DNA of 64,000 nt from Pseudomonas kermanshahensis (GTDB lineage Bacteria; Pseudomonadota; Gammaproteobacteria; Pseudomonadales; Pseudomonadaceae), in NCBI RefSeq assembly GCF_014269205.2, contig NZ_JABWRY020000002.1, positions 213,501 through 277,500 on the forward strand, given 5' to 3'. A program made the position numbers and the translations under genes. Below, in pieces: positions 54,180 to 63,935 of the stretch. Each line of letters starts with the position of its first letter. The stretch's first letter is position 1. Under the pieces are notes generated by a model, which was not told the origin of the DNA, made no database searches, and was given only the letters and a program-made list of their open reading frames with translations.

Positions 54180-54297
54180 GGGGCCGCTTCGCGGCCCATC
54201 GCCGGCAAGCCGGCTCCCACCGCGACTGCGCAAACTTCAAGTCATGCGCTATGCCCGTGGGAGCTGGCTTGCCGGCGATGGGGCGCGAAGCGGCCCC
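54180..54297. repeat. REP pair, inverted, long arms
   Basis: Left 54180-54220 (GGGGCCGCTTCGCGGCCCATCG...) and right 54257-54297 are near-perfect complements over 41 bases. Core GCCGGCAAGCCGGC, as at 30824. Sits between convergent rph and crc. Confidence 0.88.
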
Positions 54298-54306
54298 AAT
54301 GGTTTT

Positions 54307-55086
54307 CTAGATGGTCAACGTCCAGTCATAGTCCACAATCAGCGGCGCATGCTGCGAGAAGCGCGGCTGACGCGGCAGGCGGGCGTTACGCACGAAGCGG
54401 CGAAGGCCTGGGGTGAGGATCTGGTAGTCGAACCGGTAGCCCAGGTTGAGCATCTCGGCCTGTTCGTTGTCCGGCCACCAGCTGTACTGGTCGCCTTCAC
54501 GGCTGACTTCACGCAGGGCATCCACGTAGCCCATCTCGCCCGTGATCGCGTCCATCCAGGCACGCTCCGGCGCCAGGAAGCCAGGCGATTGCTGGCTGTC
54601 GCGCCAGTTTTTGATGTCGAGCTTCTGCTGCGCTACGTAGAACGAGCCGCAATAGATGTACTCGCGACGCTTGCGCCGCTGTTTGTCCAGGTACTTGGCG
54701 AAGTCGTCCATCAACTTGAATTTCTGGTTCAAGTCTTCGTCGCCGTTCATGCCCGAAGGCAGCAGCAGGCTGGCAATACTGACTTTGTCGAAATCTGCTT
54801 GCAGGTAACGCCCGTAACGGTCGGCTGTCTCGAAGCCCAGGCCGGTGATGACTGCCTTGGGCTGCATGCGCGAGTAAAGGGCTACGCCACCTTGGGCGGG
54901 CACCTCCGCGTCGCAGGCATAAAGGAAATAGCCATCGAGCTGGAAAGCTGGGTCGTCGAGTTCAAAGGCCGAGGCGCGGGTATCCTGAAGGCAGATGACG
55001 TCGGCATTCTGGGCTTGCAGCCAGCTGAGCAAACCACGCTCGGCCGCAGCCTGAATGCCATTTACGTTCACACTGATGATCCGCAT
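54307..55086 (-). CDS. crc: Catabolite repression control protein Crc
   Basis: 259 residues, exonuclease III-like fold. MRIISVNVNGIQAAAERGLLSWLQ, LQDTRASAFELDD and SQHAPLIVDYDWTL are conserved. Crc has no nuclease activity; it works with Hfq to block translation of catabolic mRNAs with A-rich motifs when preferred carbon sources are present. Candidate targets within this window are the aminohydrolase and cupin genes. It is divergent from pyrE. Confidence 0.97.
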   Translation of the reverse strand: MRIISVNVNGIQAAAERGLLSWLQAQNADVICLQDTRASAFELDDPAFQLDGYFLYACDAEVPAQGGVALYSRMQPKAVITGLGFETADRYGRYLQADFDKVSIASLLLPSGMNGDEDLNQKFKLMDDFAKYLDKQRRKRREYIYCGSFYVAQQKLDIKNWRDSQQSPGFLAPERAWMDAITGEMGYVDALREVSREGDQYSWWPDNEQAEMLNLGYRFDYQILTPGLRRFVRNARLPRQPRFSQHAPLIVDYDWTLTI

Positions 55087-55112
55087 AAATGGCCCCAAAA
55101 ATCTCGTGCGTG

Positions 55113-55118
55113 TATGAT
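55113..55118 (+). promoter_or_regulatory. -10 element for pyrE
   Basis: TATGAT in the crc-pyrE spacer, about 49 bases before the ATG at 55167. Confidence 0.5.
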
Positions 55119-55166
55119 ACCCGAGCTCAACTCATTTAGCTAAATCCGTGGTGTCCGGGACTTTCC

Positions 55167-55808
55167 ATGCAGCCGTATCAGCGCGACTTCATTCGTTTTG
55201 CCATCGACCGCGGCGTTCTGCGCTTCGGCGAATTCACCCTGAAATCGGGGCGTACCAGCCCGTACTTCTTCAATGCCGGCCTGTTCAACACAGGTTCTGC
55301 ACTGGCGCAGTTGGGCCGTTGCTACGCGGCGGCCATCGTCGACAGCAAGATCCCGTTCGACGTGCTGTTTGGCCCAGCCTACAAGGGTATCCCCCTGGCG
55401 GCGACCACCGCCGTGGCCCTGGCCGATCAGCATCAGCTCGACGTGCCATGGTGCTTCAACCGCAAAGAAGCCAAGGATCACGGCGAAGGCGGGAGCCTGG
55501 TTGGCGCGCCTTTGGCGGGTGACGTACTGATCATCGACGACGTGATCACGGCCGGCACGGCCATCCGTGAAGTCATGCAGATCATCAATGCCCAGCAGGC
55601 CAAGGCCGCTGGCGTGCTGATCGCGCTTAACCGCGAAGAGCGCGGCAATGGCGAGCTGTCGGCGATCCAGGAAGTGGAGCGTGACTTCGGTATTCCGGTG
55701 GTCAGCATCGTTTCGCTGACCCAGGTGCTGGAGTTCCTGGCCGATGATCCGCAGCTCAAGCAGCATCTGCCTGCTGTTGAGGCGTATCGGGCGCAGTACG
55801 GGATCTGA
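55167..55808 (+). CDS. pyrE: Orotate phosphoribosyltransferase
   Basis: 213 residues. [16 protein letters not shown] at the N-terminus and the PRPP-binding loop [17 protein letters not shown] (about 122-138) are present, with the flexible loop [10 protein letters not shown]. It makes OMP from orotate in pyrimidine synthesis. A bidirectional terminator follows. It is divergent from crc. Confidence 0.97.
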   Translation: MQPYQRDFIRFAIDRGVLRFGEFTLKSGRTSPYFFNAGLFNTGSALAQLGRCYAAAIVDSKIPFDVLFGPAYKGIPLAATTAVALADQHQLDVPWCFNRKEAKDHGEGGSLVGAPLAGDVLIIDDVITAGTAIREVMQIINAQQAKAAGVLIALNREERGNGELSAIQEVERDFGIPVVSIVSLTQVLEFLADDPQLKQHLPAVEAYRAQYGI

Positions 55809-55823
55809 TTCCGGCTCGGTAAT

Positions 55824-55855
55824 AAAAAAGGCGACCTTTGCGGGTCGCCTTTTTT
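55824..55855. terminator. Bidirectional terminator between pyrE and argB
   Basis: AAAAAAGGCGACC (55824-55836) pairs with GGTCGCCTTTTTT (55843-55855). T-runs exist on both strands, so it can end pyrE and argB transcripts. Confidence 0.9.
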
Positions 55856-55867
55856 GTTTCTGCCTGT

Positions 55868-55888
55868 TCCGGCCTCTTCGCGGGGCAG
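55868..55888. repeat. Truncated REP element
   Basis: CCGGCCTCTTCGCGGGGCAG, the left half of a REP without the second arm. It follows the terminator. Confidence 0.6.
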
Positions 55889-55901
55889 ACTAAGCAATCA
55901 C

Positions 55902-56837
<936 letters not shown>

Positions 56838-58235
56838 TCAGAACGGCAGTTGCAGCTCAGGGGCAACCCGCAGCAACTGGGCGCGGAAAACATCCTTGAT
56901 ACGTTGCAATTCGGCGTCGTTGTCGGCCTCGAAGCGCAGCACCAGCACCGGCGTGGTGTTGGAGGCGCGTACCAGGCCCCAGCCGTGGGCGTAGTCGACC
57001 CGCACACCGTCGATGGTGGTCAGGTTGGCCGCGCCCCAGTCGGCGTCGCGTTGCAGTGCATCAATGATGCTGAATTTACCCTCGTCGGTCACATCAATAT
57101 TGATTTCCGGCGTGGAAATATCGTTCGGGAACGCTGCGAACAGGCTTTCGGCGTCTTGCCCGGCCTTGCTGAGGATCTCCAGCAGGCGTGCGGCACTGTA
57201 GATGCCATCGTCGAAACCGTACCAGCGTTCCTTGATGAAGATGTGCCCGCTCATCTCGCCGGCCAGCAACGAACCGGTCTGCTTCATCTTCTTCTTGATC
57301 AGCGAGTGGCCGGTCTTCCACATCAGCGCGCGGCCGCCATGCTGTTCGATCAGCGGGGTCAGGCGACGGGTGCATTTGACGTCGAAGATGATCTCGGCGC
57401 CCGGGTTGCGCGACAGCACGTCCTGGGCAAACAGCATCAGCAGGCGGTCGGGGTAGACGATGGTGCCGGTGTTGGTCACCACGCCTACGCGGTCGCCGTC
57501 ACCGTCGAACGCCAGGCCGATGTCGGCCCCGGTTTCCTTGACCTTGGCGATCAGGTCCGCAAGGTTTTCCGGCTTGCCTGGGTCTGGGTGGTGGTTAGGG
57601 AAATTACCGTCCACCTCGCAGAACAGCGGGATAACGTCGCAGCCCAGGGCTTCGATCAGCTGCGGGGCGATGACGCCGGCAGCGCCGTTGCCGCAGTCCA
57701 CCACCACCTTGAGCTTTTTCGCCAGTTTCACGTCGCCGACGATTTGCTGGTAATAGCGCTCGAGGATTTCGACCTTTTCCACGCTGCCTTCGCCACGGCT
57801 CAGGTCGTTGGTTTTCAGGCGGGTCTGCAGGGCCTGGATCTGTTCGTTGGCCAGGGTGTCGCCTGCGATGACAATCTTGAAGCCGTTGTAGTCCGACGGG
57901 TTGTGGCTGCCGGTGAGCATCACGCCCGATGTGCCGGCCAGCACATTGGCGGCGTAGTACAGCGCGGGGGTCGGCACCAGGCCGACATCGCTGACCTGGC
58001 AGCCAGCGTCGGCCAGGCCTTTGATCAGCTGTTCCACCAGCATTGGGCCGGACAAGCGGCCATCGCGGCCAACGGAAATCTTGGGCTCGCCTTGGGCGAG
58101 GGTCTGCGCGCCGATGGCGCGGCCGATCCAGTAGGCGGTTTCGGCATGGAGGGTCTTGCCGACCACGCCGCGAATGTCATAAGCGCGGAAAATGCTGTCC
58201 GGCAGTGCGGGGACCAGGTGGGCCATTTCGTTCAT
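56838..58235 (-). CDS. algC: Phosphomannomutase/phosphoglucomutase
   Basis: 465 residues. The phosphoserine loop is TGSHNPSDYNGFK, the metal loop FDGDGDRVG, the sugar-binding GEMSGHIF and the phosphate-binding C-terminal SNTTPVLVLRFEA. It interconverts hexose 1- and 6-phosphates for alginate, LPS and rhamnolipid precursors. Start 58235 has GGAG nine bases upstream; 58250 and 58226 are other in-frame ATGs. The dut gene ends 112 bases upstream. Confidence 0.95.
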   Translation of the reverse strand: MNEMAHLVPALPDSIFRAYDIRGVVGKTLHAETAYWIGRAIGAQTLAQGEPKISVGRDGRLSGPMLVEQLIKGLADAGCQVSDVGLVPTPALYYAANVLAGTSGVMLTGSHNPSDYNGFKIVIAGDTLANEQIQALQTRLKTNDLSRGEGSVEKVEILERYYQQIVGDVKLAKKLKVVVDCGNGAAGVIAPQLIEALGCDVIPLFCEVDGNFPNHHPDPGKPENLADLIAKVKETGADIGLAFDGDGDRVGVVTNTGTIVYPDRLLMLFAQDVLSRNPGAEIIFDVKCTRRLTPLIEQHGGRALMWKTGHSLIKKKMKQTGSLLAGEMSGHIFIKERWYGFDDGIYSAARLLEILSKAGQDAESLFAAFPNDISTPEINIDVTDEGKFSIIDALQRDADWGAANLTTIDGVRVDYAHGWGLVRASNTTPVLVLRFEADNDAELQRIKDVFRAQLLRVAPELQLPF

Positions 58236-58346
58236 CTCTGGAAGCTCCATTAGTCAAAGGCTGTCTGGGCAGGCGCAAACTGAACGCTTGGACGGTGGTT
58301 TCGCCAGAGAGTTCGCCATCCTTGGCCTGAACGGTCAGCTGTCGGC

Positions 58347-58802
58347 TCAGTGGCTGCCGGAGTGGCCGAAGCCGCCAGTGCCACGCTGGCTTTCGTCGAA
58401 GGCTTCGACGATGTCGAAATGCGCCTGCACCACCGGCACCAGCACCAACTGGGCGATACGCTCGCCAATGGCGATGGTGAACGGGGTGTCGCCGCGGTTC
58501 CAGCACGACACCATCAGCTCGCCCTGGTAGTCCGAGTCGATCAGGCCGACCAGGTTGCCCAACACGATGCCGTGCTTATGGCCCAGGCCCGAGCGCGGCA
58601 GGATCATGGCTGCCAGGCCCGGGTCGCCGATGTAGATCGACAGGCCGGTGGGGATCAGCAAGGTCTGGCCGGGCTCGAGGACGGTGTCCTCCTTGAGCAG
58701 GGCGCGCAGGTCCAGGCCGGCAGAGCCTGGGGTGGCGTACTGCGGCAGGGGGAATTCGGTGCCCAGGCGTGGGTCGAGGATCTTGGCTTGAAGAGCGTGC
58801 AT
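58347..58802 (-). CDS. dut: Deoxyuridine triphosphatase
   Basis: 151 residues with all five dUTPase motifs, including GSAGLDLRA (I), [15 protein letters not shown] (II), [13 protein letters not shown] (III) and the C-terminal [10 protein letters not shown] (V). It hydrolyses dUTP to dUMP, keeping uracil out of DNA. It is 5 bases downstream of coaBC. Confidence 0.97.
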   Translation of the reverse strand: MHALQAKILDPRLGTEFPLPQYATPGSAGLDLRALLKEDTVLEPGQTLLIPTGLSIYIGDPGLAAMILPRSGLGHKHGIVLGNLVGLIDSDYQGELMVSCWNRGDTPFTIAIGERIAQLVLVPVVQAHFDIVEAFDESQRGTGGFGHSGSH

Positions 58803-58807
58803 GTAAC

Positions 58808-60019
58808 TTATTGAACCTGGTTGAGCCGTTCGGCGATGAAGGCGACCAACTGCCGGGCGATCTTGCCCTTGCTGGTCTGCGCAAAGAGGGTCTGGTGCTG
58901 CTGGCGGTCGATCACGGTCAAGGCATTCTCTTCGCTGTTGAAGCCGATGCTGGGGTTGGCCACATCATTGGCGACGATCAGGTCGAGGTTCTTGTCCTTG
59001 AGCTTGCGTGTGGCGTAATCGAGCAGGTGTTCGGTTTCGGCGGCGAAGCCGACGCTGAACGGGCGGTCGCCACGGCCAGCGATGGTCGCAAGGATATCGG
59101 GATTACGCACCATCTGCAGCAGCATGCCGTCGCCGGTCGTAGGATCTTTCTTGAGTTTTTGCGTGGCAACTACCTCTGGGCGGTAGTCCGCGACCGCTGC
59201 CGAGGCAATGAACAGGTCGCAGGGCATGGCCGCTTCACAGGCCGCGAGCATGTCCCGCGCGCTGACCACGTCGATGCGGTTGACCCGGTCGGGGGTCGGC
59301 AGGTGCACCGGGCCGGTGACGAGGGTCACCCGAGCACCGGCTTCGGCAGCCGCTTCGGCCAGGGCGAAGCCCATCTTCCCGGAGCTATGATTGGTGATGT
59401 AGCGGACCGGGTCGATGTTTTCCTGGGTTGGGCCGGCAGTGATCAGCACGTGTTTGCCGGTCAGCGTCTGGCGCTTGAAGCTTTCGGCGGCGCACCAGGC
59501 CAGGTCGGTGGCTTCGAGCATACGGCCAAGGCCTACGTCGCCACAGGCTTGGCTGCCGGAAGCTGGGCCGAACACCTGGATGCCGCGGCTTTTGAGCAGG
59601 TCGAGGTTGGCCTGGGTGGCCGGGTCACGCCACATCGCCTGGTTCATGGCCGGGGCGACGGCAACGGTGGCGTCGGTGGCCAGGATCAGGGTGGTCAGCA
59701 GGTCGTCGGCCATGCCTTGGGCCATGCGCGCCATGAGGTCGGCCGTGGCGGGGGCGATGAGGACCAGGTCGGCCCACTTGGCCAGCTCGATATGGCCCAT
59801 GGCCGCTTCGGCGGCGGGGTCGAGCAGGTCCATGTGCACCGGGTGGCCGGACAGCGCCTGTAGGGTCAGCGGGGTGATGAACTCTGCACCGCCACGGGTC
59901 ATGACGACGCGCACCTGCGCGCCGTGCTCCAGGAGTCGGCGGATCAGTTCGGCGCTTTTGTAGGCGGCAATGCCGCCACCGACGCCGAGGACGATGCGCT
60001 TGTGATACAGCCGCTGCAT
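58808..60019 (-). CDS. coaBC: Bifunctional phosphopantothenoylcysteine decarboxylase/synthase
   Basis: 403 residues. The N-terminal half is the flavin-dependent decarboxylase ([42 protein letters not shown]), the C-terminal half the CTP-dependent synthase ([35 protein letters not shown]). It makes phosphopantetheine for coenzyme A. It starts the coaBC-dut pair and is divergent from radC. Confidence 0.97.
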   Translation of the reverse strand: MQRLYHKRIVLGVGGGIAAYKSAELIRRLLEHGAQVRVVMTRGGAEFITPLTLQALSGHPVHMDLLDPAAEAAMGHIELAKWADLVLIAPATADLMARMAQGMADDLLTTLILATDATVAVAPAMNQAMWRDPATQANLDLLKSRGIQVFGPASGSQACGDVGLGRMLEATDLAWCAAESFKRQTLTGKHVLITAGPTQENIDPVRYITNHSSGKMGFALAEAAAEAGARVTLVTGPVHLPTPDRVNRIDVVSARDMLAACEAAMPCDLFIASAAVADYRPEVVATQKLKKDPTTGDGMLLQMVRNPDILATIAGRGDRPFSVGFAAETEHLLDYATRKLKDKNLDLIVANDVANPSIGFNSEENALTVIDRQQHQTLFAQTSKGKIARQLVAFIAERLNQVQ

Positions 60020-60146
60020 AGGCTTTTGCCTTTTTCCAGTGAAAGCGGGCGGCGACAAGAACTGCCTGCGGCAGAACGTCGCATGTACGAGGCGAAATAG
60101 ATTAACACAGGGCCCAAACGTGCCGCAGCAGGACCAAGGAGTGGGG

Positions 60147-60827
60147 ATGAGTATCAGGGAATGGCCGGCTGAAGAACGGCCGCGGGAGAAGTTGTTGTTG
60201 CGGGGGGCTGCGGTGCTGTCGGACGCCGAGCTGGTAGCGGTGCTGCTGGGCTCGGGCGTTGCCGGGCGTAACGTGCTGGAGCTGGCGCGGGGGTTACTGG
60301 TTCGCTTTGGGGGCCTGAGGCCATTTCTGGAGGCTGATCGCCAAGCCATTTTGCGCGAGCCAGGTCTTGGGCCCGTGAAGTACGCCCAGTTGCAGGCACT
60401 TCTGGAGATTGGCCGGCGCTACCTGGATGAGACGATCGAGCGCACGCCGGCTCTGGAGAGCCCGGAGGCGGTGCGGCGCTACCTCAAGGCCATGCTGCGC
60501 CATGAGGCCAGTGAAGTGTTTGGCTGCCTGTTTCTGGATACCAAGCACCGGCCGCTGGCGTTCGAGATCCTGTTCAGGGGGACGATCGACCGGGCCAGTA
60601 TCTACCCGCGGGAAGTGGTGCGCCGAGCGTTGCTGCACAACGCAGCGGCGTTGATCCTGTGCCATAACCACCCGTCGGGCAACAGCGAGCCCAGCCAGGA
60701 TGATGTGCACATGACGTTGGCGCTAAAGCGCGCGTTAGGGCTGATCGATGTGCGGGTGCTGGACCACATCATCGTGGGCGATGGCGAGCCGTTGTCGATG
60801 GTGGAGGAGGGGTGGATCGTTGCTTAG
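60147..60827 (+). CDS. radC: RadC/JAB-domain protein
   Basis: 226 residues. N-terminal helix-hairpin-helix region ([24 protein letters not shown]) and C-terminal JAMM metal motif [14 protein letters not shown]. The start has AAGGAGTGGGG upstream. Once thought a repair protein, its function is not known. It is divergent from coaBC and followed by a REP pair. Confidence 0.94.
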   Translation: MSIREWPAEERPREKLLLRGAAVLSDAELVAVLLGSGVAGRNVLELARGLLVRFGGLRPFLEADRQAILREPGLGPVKYAQLQALLEIGRRYLDETIERTPALESPEAVRRYLKAMLRHEASEVFGCLFLDTKHRPLAFEILFRGTIDRASIYPREVVRRALLHNAAALILCHNHPSGNSEPSQDDVHMTLALKRALGLIDVRVLDHIIVGDGEPLSMVEEGWIVA

Positions 60828-60837
60828 CGGTGTACTT

Positions 60838-60942
60838 GTGCCGGCCTCTTCGCGGGGCAAGCCCGCTCCCACAGGTACCGCACAGCATTCAAAGGCTGTG
60901 AGGTCCTTGTGGGCGCGGGCTTGCCCGCGAAGAGGCCGGCAC
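60838..60942. repeat. REP pair, inverted
   Basis: Left 60838-60875 (GTGCCGGCCTCTTCGCGGGG...) and right 60905-60942 are near-perfect complements, spacer 29. Between convergent radC and the peptide-binding protein gene. Confidence 0.88.
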
Positions 60943-60946
60943 AGGC

Positions 60947-62536
60947 TTACTTGGTCACCGAAACCTTGCTGAAATCCAACCGCCCAAACGGGCTCACCTG
61001 GTACCCCTCGACGCCCTGGCGCAGCAGGGTAGCCGCGGTCGGATGCGCCAGCGGCACCCACAGCGCCTGCTGCTGGATCAGCGTCTGTGCCTGCTGGTAC
61101 AGCCGGCTGCGTACGCTCTGGTCATTGGTGGTGCGCCCCGCGTTGATCAGCTGGTCGAGGCGGCTGTCGCAGAACCGTGCAAAGTTGGTCCCCGACTTCA
61201 CCGCCGCACAGGAAAACTGCGGGCTGAGGAAGTTATCCGGGTCGCCGTTGTCACCCGCCCAGCCCATGAACAGCAAGTCATGCTCGCCGGCCTTGGCGCG
61301 GCGGATCAGCTCGCCCCACTCGATCACGCGGATTTCAGCCTTGATGCCGATCTTGCCCAGGTCGGCCTGCAGCATCTGCGCGCCAAGGCTGGGGTTGGGG
61401 TTGAGCAGGCTGCCCGAAGGGCGGGTCCAGATTGTGGTGCTGAAGCCGTCAGGCAGGCCAGCCTTGGTCAGCAAGGCCTTGGCCTTTTTCAGGTCCAAGG
61501 GGTAGCCGGGCAGGTCCTTGGCGTAGCTCCAGGTGTTGGGCGGGTAGGGGCCGTTGGCGGCCGTCGCGGTGCCTTCGAACACCGCCTTGAGGTAAGCCTG
61601 TTTGTCGAAGGCCAGGTTGATGGCCTGGCGCACCTCTGGCTTGTCCAGGGGAGGGTGTTCGCTGTTGATGGCGACGAAGGCGGTCATGAAGGCCGGCGTG
61701 CTGGCTACCGTGAGGTTGCCATCCTTGCCGGCTTCAGCGATGTCCAGCGGCTTGGGCGAGAGGGCCACCTGGCACTCGTTGCGCTTGAGTTTTTGCAGGC
61801 GCACGTTGGCATCGGTGGTGATGGCGAAGATCAGCGGGTCGACCGCAGGCTTGCCGGCGAAGTAGTCGGGGTTGGCGCGGTAGCGCACCACGGCGTCCTT
61901 CTGGAAACGCTGGAAGACGAACGGCCCGGTGCCGATCGGCTGGCTGTTGAGCTTGTCCGGCGTGCCCGCCTTGAGCAGTTTGTCGGCATACTCGGCGGAA
62001 TAGATCGAGGCAAAGCCCATGCTCAAGGTGGCCAGGAACGTGGCATCCGGGTGGGTCAGGGTGAAGCGCACAGTGTGGGGCTCAGGGGCATCGATCGACT
62101 TGATCAGGCTGCCCAGTTGCAGCGATTGCGCATGCGGGTAACCGCCCGGCGCAGTCTTGTGCCAGGCGTGGGCCGGGTAGAGCATGCGCTGGAAGCTGAA
62201 CAGCACGTCGTCGGCGTTCAGCTCGCGGGTCGGTTTGAAGTAGGCGGTGGTGTGAAACTTCACGTCATCGCGCAGCTTGAAGTCGTAGATCAGGCCGTCT
62301 GCTGACACCGTCCAGCTCGCCGCCAGGCTGGGGACAACCTTGCCTTGGCCGGCGTCGAACTCCACCAACCGGTTCATCAGCACGTCGGCCGAGGCATTGG
62401 TGGTGGTCAGCGAGTTGTACTGGACCACGTCGAAGCCTTCGGGGCTGGCTTCGCTGCAGACACTCAGCGGGGCTGCCTGGGCGATGCCGGCTGCAAACAG
62501 GGAGGTAAACAATAAGGAAAAGGCGGCGGCACGCAT
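60947..62536 (-). CDS. Peptide/opine ABC transporter periplasmic binding protein (SBP_bac_5, DppA-like)
   Basis: 529 residues. Signal peptide about 1-21 (ending AQA-APL). LSVCSEASPEGFDVVQYNSLTTTNASADVLMNRLVEFD and SADGLIYDFKLRDDVKFH are typical of DppA-like proteins. It binds dipeptides or related solutes. The permease and ATPase genes are not in the window. It lies alone and is followed by a REP pair. P. aeruginosa has a similar gene in this place. Confidence 0.9.
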   Translation of the reverse strand: MRAAAFSLLFTSLFAAGIAQAAPLSVCSEASPEGFDVVQYNSLTTTNASADVLMNRLVEFDAGQGKVVPSLAASWTVSADGLIYDFKLRDDVKFHTTAYFKPTRELNADDVLFSFQRMLYPAHAWHKTAPGGYPHAQSLQLGSLIKSIDAPEPHTVRFTLTHPDATFLATLSMGFASIYSAEYADKLLKAGTPDKLNSQPIGTGPFVFQRFQKDAVVRYRANPDYFAGKPAVDPLIFAITTDANVRLQKLKRNECQVALSPKPLDIAEAGKDGNLTVASTPAFMTAFVAINSEHPPLDKPEVRQAINLAFDKQAYLKAVFEGTATAANGPYPPNTWSYAKDLPGYPLDLKKAKALLTKAGLPDGFSTTIWTRPSGSLLNPNPSLGAQMLQADLGKIGIKAEIRVIEWGELIRRAKAGEHDLLFMGWAGDNGDPDNFLSPQFSCAAVKSGTNFARFCDSRLDQLINAGRTTNDQSVRSRLYQQAQTLIQQQALWVPLAHPTAATLLRQGVEGYQVSPFGRLDFSKVSVTK

Positions 62537-62720
62537 CGTGACTCCTTGGCTGTCAGTGGCCCATCTGCCAGTGCAGTCTGGAAACGTCCTACCCTAGTGC
62601 GCGCATCAGCAAATGACCACCCTCTTTTTCTGTCGGCTGGCGACGAGTGGTCGACAGTGCGCCGCGCTAGTCGCTATGCTGCTCGCGCACGATTTGCCTC
62701 AGCTAGATGCTCATCATCTG
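62537..62720. other. Intergenic stretch upstream of the rpmB promoter
   Basis: About 180 bases holding the promoter of the peptide-binding protein gene (its ribosome site AGGAGT lies just before 62536). No credible reading frame and no repeat is seen. Confidence 0.5.
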
Positions 62721-62749
62721 TTGTTGCAATGCAGTCTTTCTGGTATAAA
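62721..62749 (+). promoter_or_regulatory. Sigma-70 promoter of rpmB-rpmG
   Basis: TTGTTG (62721-62726), exactly 17 bases, TATAAA (62744-62749). It would give a leader of about 140 bases before rpmB at 62897. Confidence 0.75.
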
Positions 62750-62852
62750 GCAGCGCTCTTTTCTAGGGGCTCGGCCTGTCGCATCAGCGGATCCGGTCGA
62801 TAAGACCTCCAGAATCACGGCGCCTGGCGCCAAAGACTGAGAGATTAAGCGG

Positions 62853-62871
62853 CCAACCCATGCCGGGTTGG
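62853..62871 (+). promoter_or_regulatory. Hairpin in the rpmB leader
   Basis: CCAACCC (62853-62859) pairs with GGGTTGG (62865-62871), loop ATGCC, 26 bases before the rpmB start. A second palindrome, GGCGCCTGGCGCC, lies near 62820. Confidence 0.45.
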
Positions 62872-62896
62872 GCATGTGGTTTTAGAGGGCTGAGTC

Positions 62897-63133
62897 ATGT
62901 CGAGAGTCTGTCAAGTTACTGGTAAGGGTCCAGTAACCGGGAACAACATTTCCCACGCAAACAACAAAACCCGTCGTCGTTTCCTGCCGAACCTGCAGCA
63001 CCACCGTTTCTGGGTTGAATCCGAGAAGCGTTTCGTGCGTCTGCGCGTTTCCGCCAAGGGCATGCGTATCATCGACAAGCGCGGCATCGACGCCGTTCTG
63101 GTTGACATCCGTAAAGCTGGCGCCAAGGTTTAA
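62897..63133 (+). CDS. rpmB: 50S ribosomal protein L28
   Basis: 78 residues, standard for L28. [34 protein letters not shown] is the conserved N-terminus. It belongs to the large ribosomal subunit. A good sigma-70 promoter lies at 62721 with a structured leader. rpmG follows after 11 bases. Confidence 0.98.
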   Translation: MSRVCQVTGKGPVTGNNISHANNKTRRRFLPNLQHHRFWVESEKRFVRLRVSAKGMRIIDKRGIDAVLVDIRKAGAKV

Positions 63134-63144
63134 GGGAGAACATC

Positions 63145-63300
63145 ATGCGTGAATTGATCCGTCTGGTTTCGAGTGCCGGTACCGGCCACTTCTACACCAC
63201 CGACAAGAACAAGCGCACCACTCCGGACAAAATCGAGATCAAGAAATATGATCCGGTTGTTCGCAAGCACGTGGTGTACAAGGAAGCCAAGATCAAGTAA
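63145..63300 (+). CDS. rpmG: 50S ribosomal protein L33
   Basis: 51 residues. [43 protein letters not shown] is the usual L33 sequence. It lacks the zinc-binding cysteines of the C+ form, as in other gammaproteobacteria. It lies 11 bases downstream of rpmB, with GGGAGAA as the ribosome site, and is followed by a bidirectional terminator. Too short for a standard ORF cut-off. Confidence 0.97.
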   Translation: MRELIRLVSSAGTGHFYTTDKNKRTTPDKIEIKKYDPVVRKHVVYKEAKIK

Positions 63301-63315
63301 TTGATCGGCAACCTT

Positions 63316-63354
63316 AAAAAAAACCCGCATCCGAAAGGACGCGGGTTTTTTTTT
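63316..63354. terminator. Bidirectional terminator after rpmG
   Basis: AAAAAAAACCCGC (63316-63328) pairs with GCGGGTTTTTTTTT (63341-63354). T-runs on both strands, so it also terminates the convergent cupin gene. Confidence 0.92.
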
Positions 63355-63377
63355 GCCTGCGAAGGGGCCCCAGACCC

Positions 63378-63737
63378 TTACTTCTGCTCGAACATCACGT
63401 AGATCTTGCGGCAAGGCTCCAGCACCTCCCAGGTGCCTTTGAAGCCGGCCGGGATGACGAACCGATCACCGGCGCGCAGGGTCTTGGCGCCGCCATCCTG
63501 GTCGCGCAGCACCGAAACGCCCTGCACGATCTCGCAATATTCGTGCTCGGTATAGTTCACGGTCCACTGCCCGACTTCACCTTCCCAGACACCCGCCGCA
63601 AACTGGCCGCACGGGCTGGAGTAGTGGTTATAGACGGCCTGGTCGGGCTCGCCCTTGAGGATTTTCTCTGCCGCCGGGCGGTAGCGTTCAGCCTCGGTCA
63701 GAACCTGGGCGAAGTCGATGATGCTGGCGATGCTCAT
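63378..63737 (-). CDS. Cupin-domain protein next to an aldehyde dehydrogenase gene
   Basis: 119 residues, a single cupin barrel: QWTVNYTEHEYCEIVQGVSVLRD and AGDRFVIPAGFKGTWEVLEP. The metal-binding pattern of the first motif (HxH) is reduced to H-E-Y-C-E, so metal binding is uncertain. AGGAGCC precedes the ATG at 63737. It is divergent from the aldehyde dehydrogenase gene (63936) and may belong to polyamine or GABA metabolism, as cupins of this kind often neighbour PuuC-type genes. An AACAACAA motif lies immediately before its ribosome site. Confidence 0.85.
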   Translation of the reverse strand: MSIASIIDFAQVLTEAERYRPAAEKILKGEPDQAVYNHYSSPCGQFAAGVWEGEVGQWTVNYTEHEYCEIVQGVSVLRDQDGGAKTLRAGDRFVIPAGFKGTWEVLEPCRKIYVMFEQK

Positions 63738-63750
63738 GGTGCGGCTCCTG

Positions 63751-63758
63751 TTGTTGTT
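63751..63758 (-). promoter_or_regulatory. AACAACAA motif before the cupin ribosome site
   Basis: On the minus strand, AACAACAA is directly followed by CAGGAG and the ATG. It matches the AAnAAnAA Hfq/Crc motif and lies where it would block ribosome loading. Confidence 0.5.
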
Positions 63759-63935
63759 TAATAAAATGCACATCAGTAGGCTTTTAGGCCTTTCGTGTCA
63801 AATATATTGATAGTTTACACAGGCTGGTTTAGGGTGTCGTTTGCCCGTGCGCGCGCGTCGCCCGGCCAGAATTCTGACAACGCCAGTGAGTCCTCAGTGC
63901 GGCGTTGCACCTAAACAAGAGGAGGAGTTTCGTAT

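Noticed and set aside
53222..54233. Upstream extension of the yicC frame to 625 codons
   Set aside because: The added part is antisense to rph and includes a Gly/His/Ala-rich nonsense translation; the real start MVHSMTAF is at 53219.
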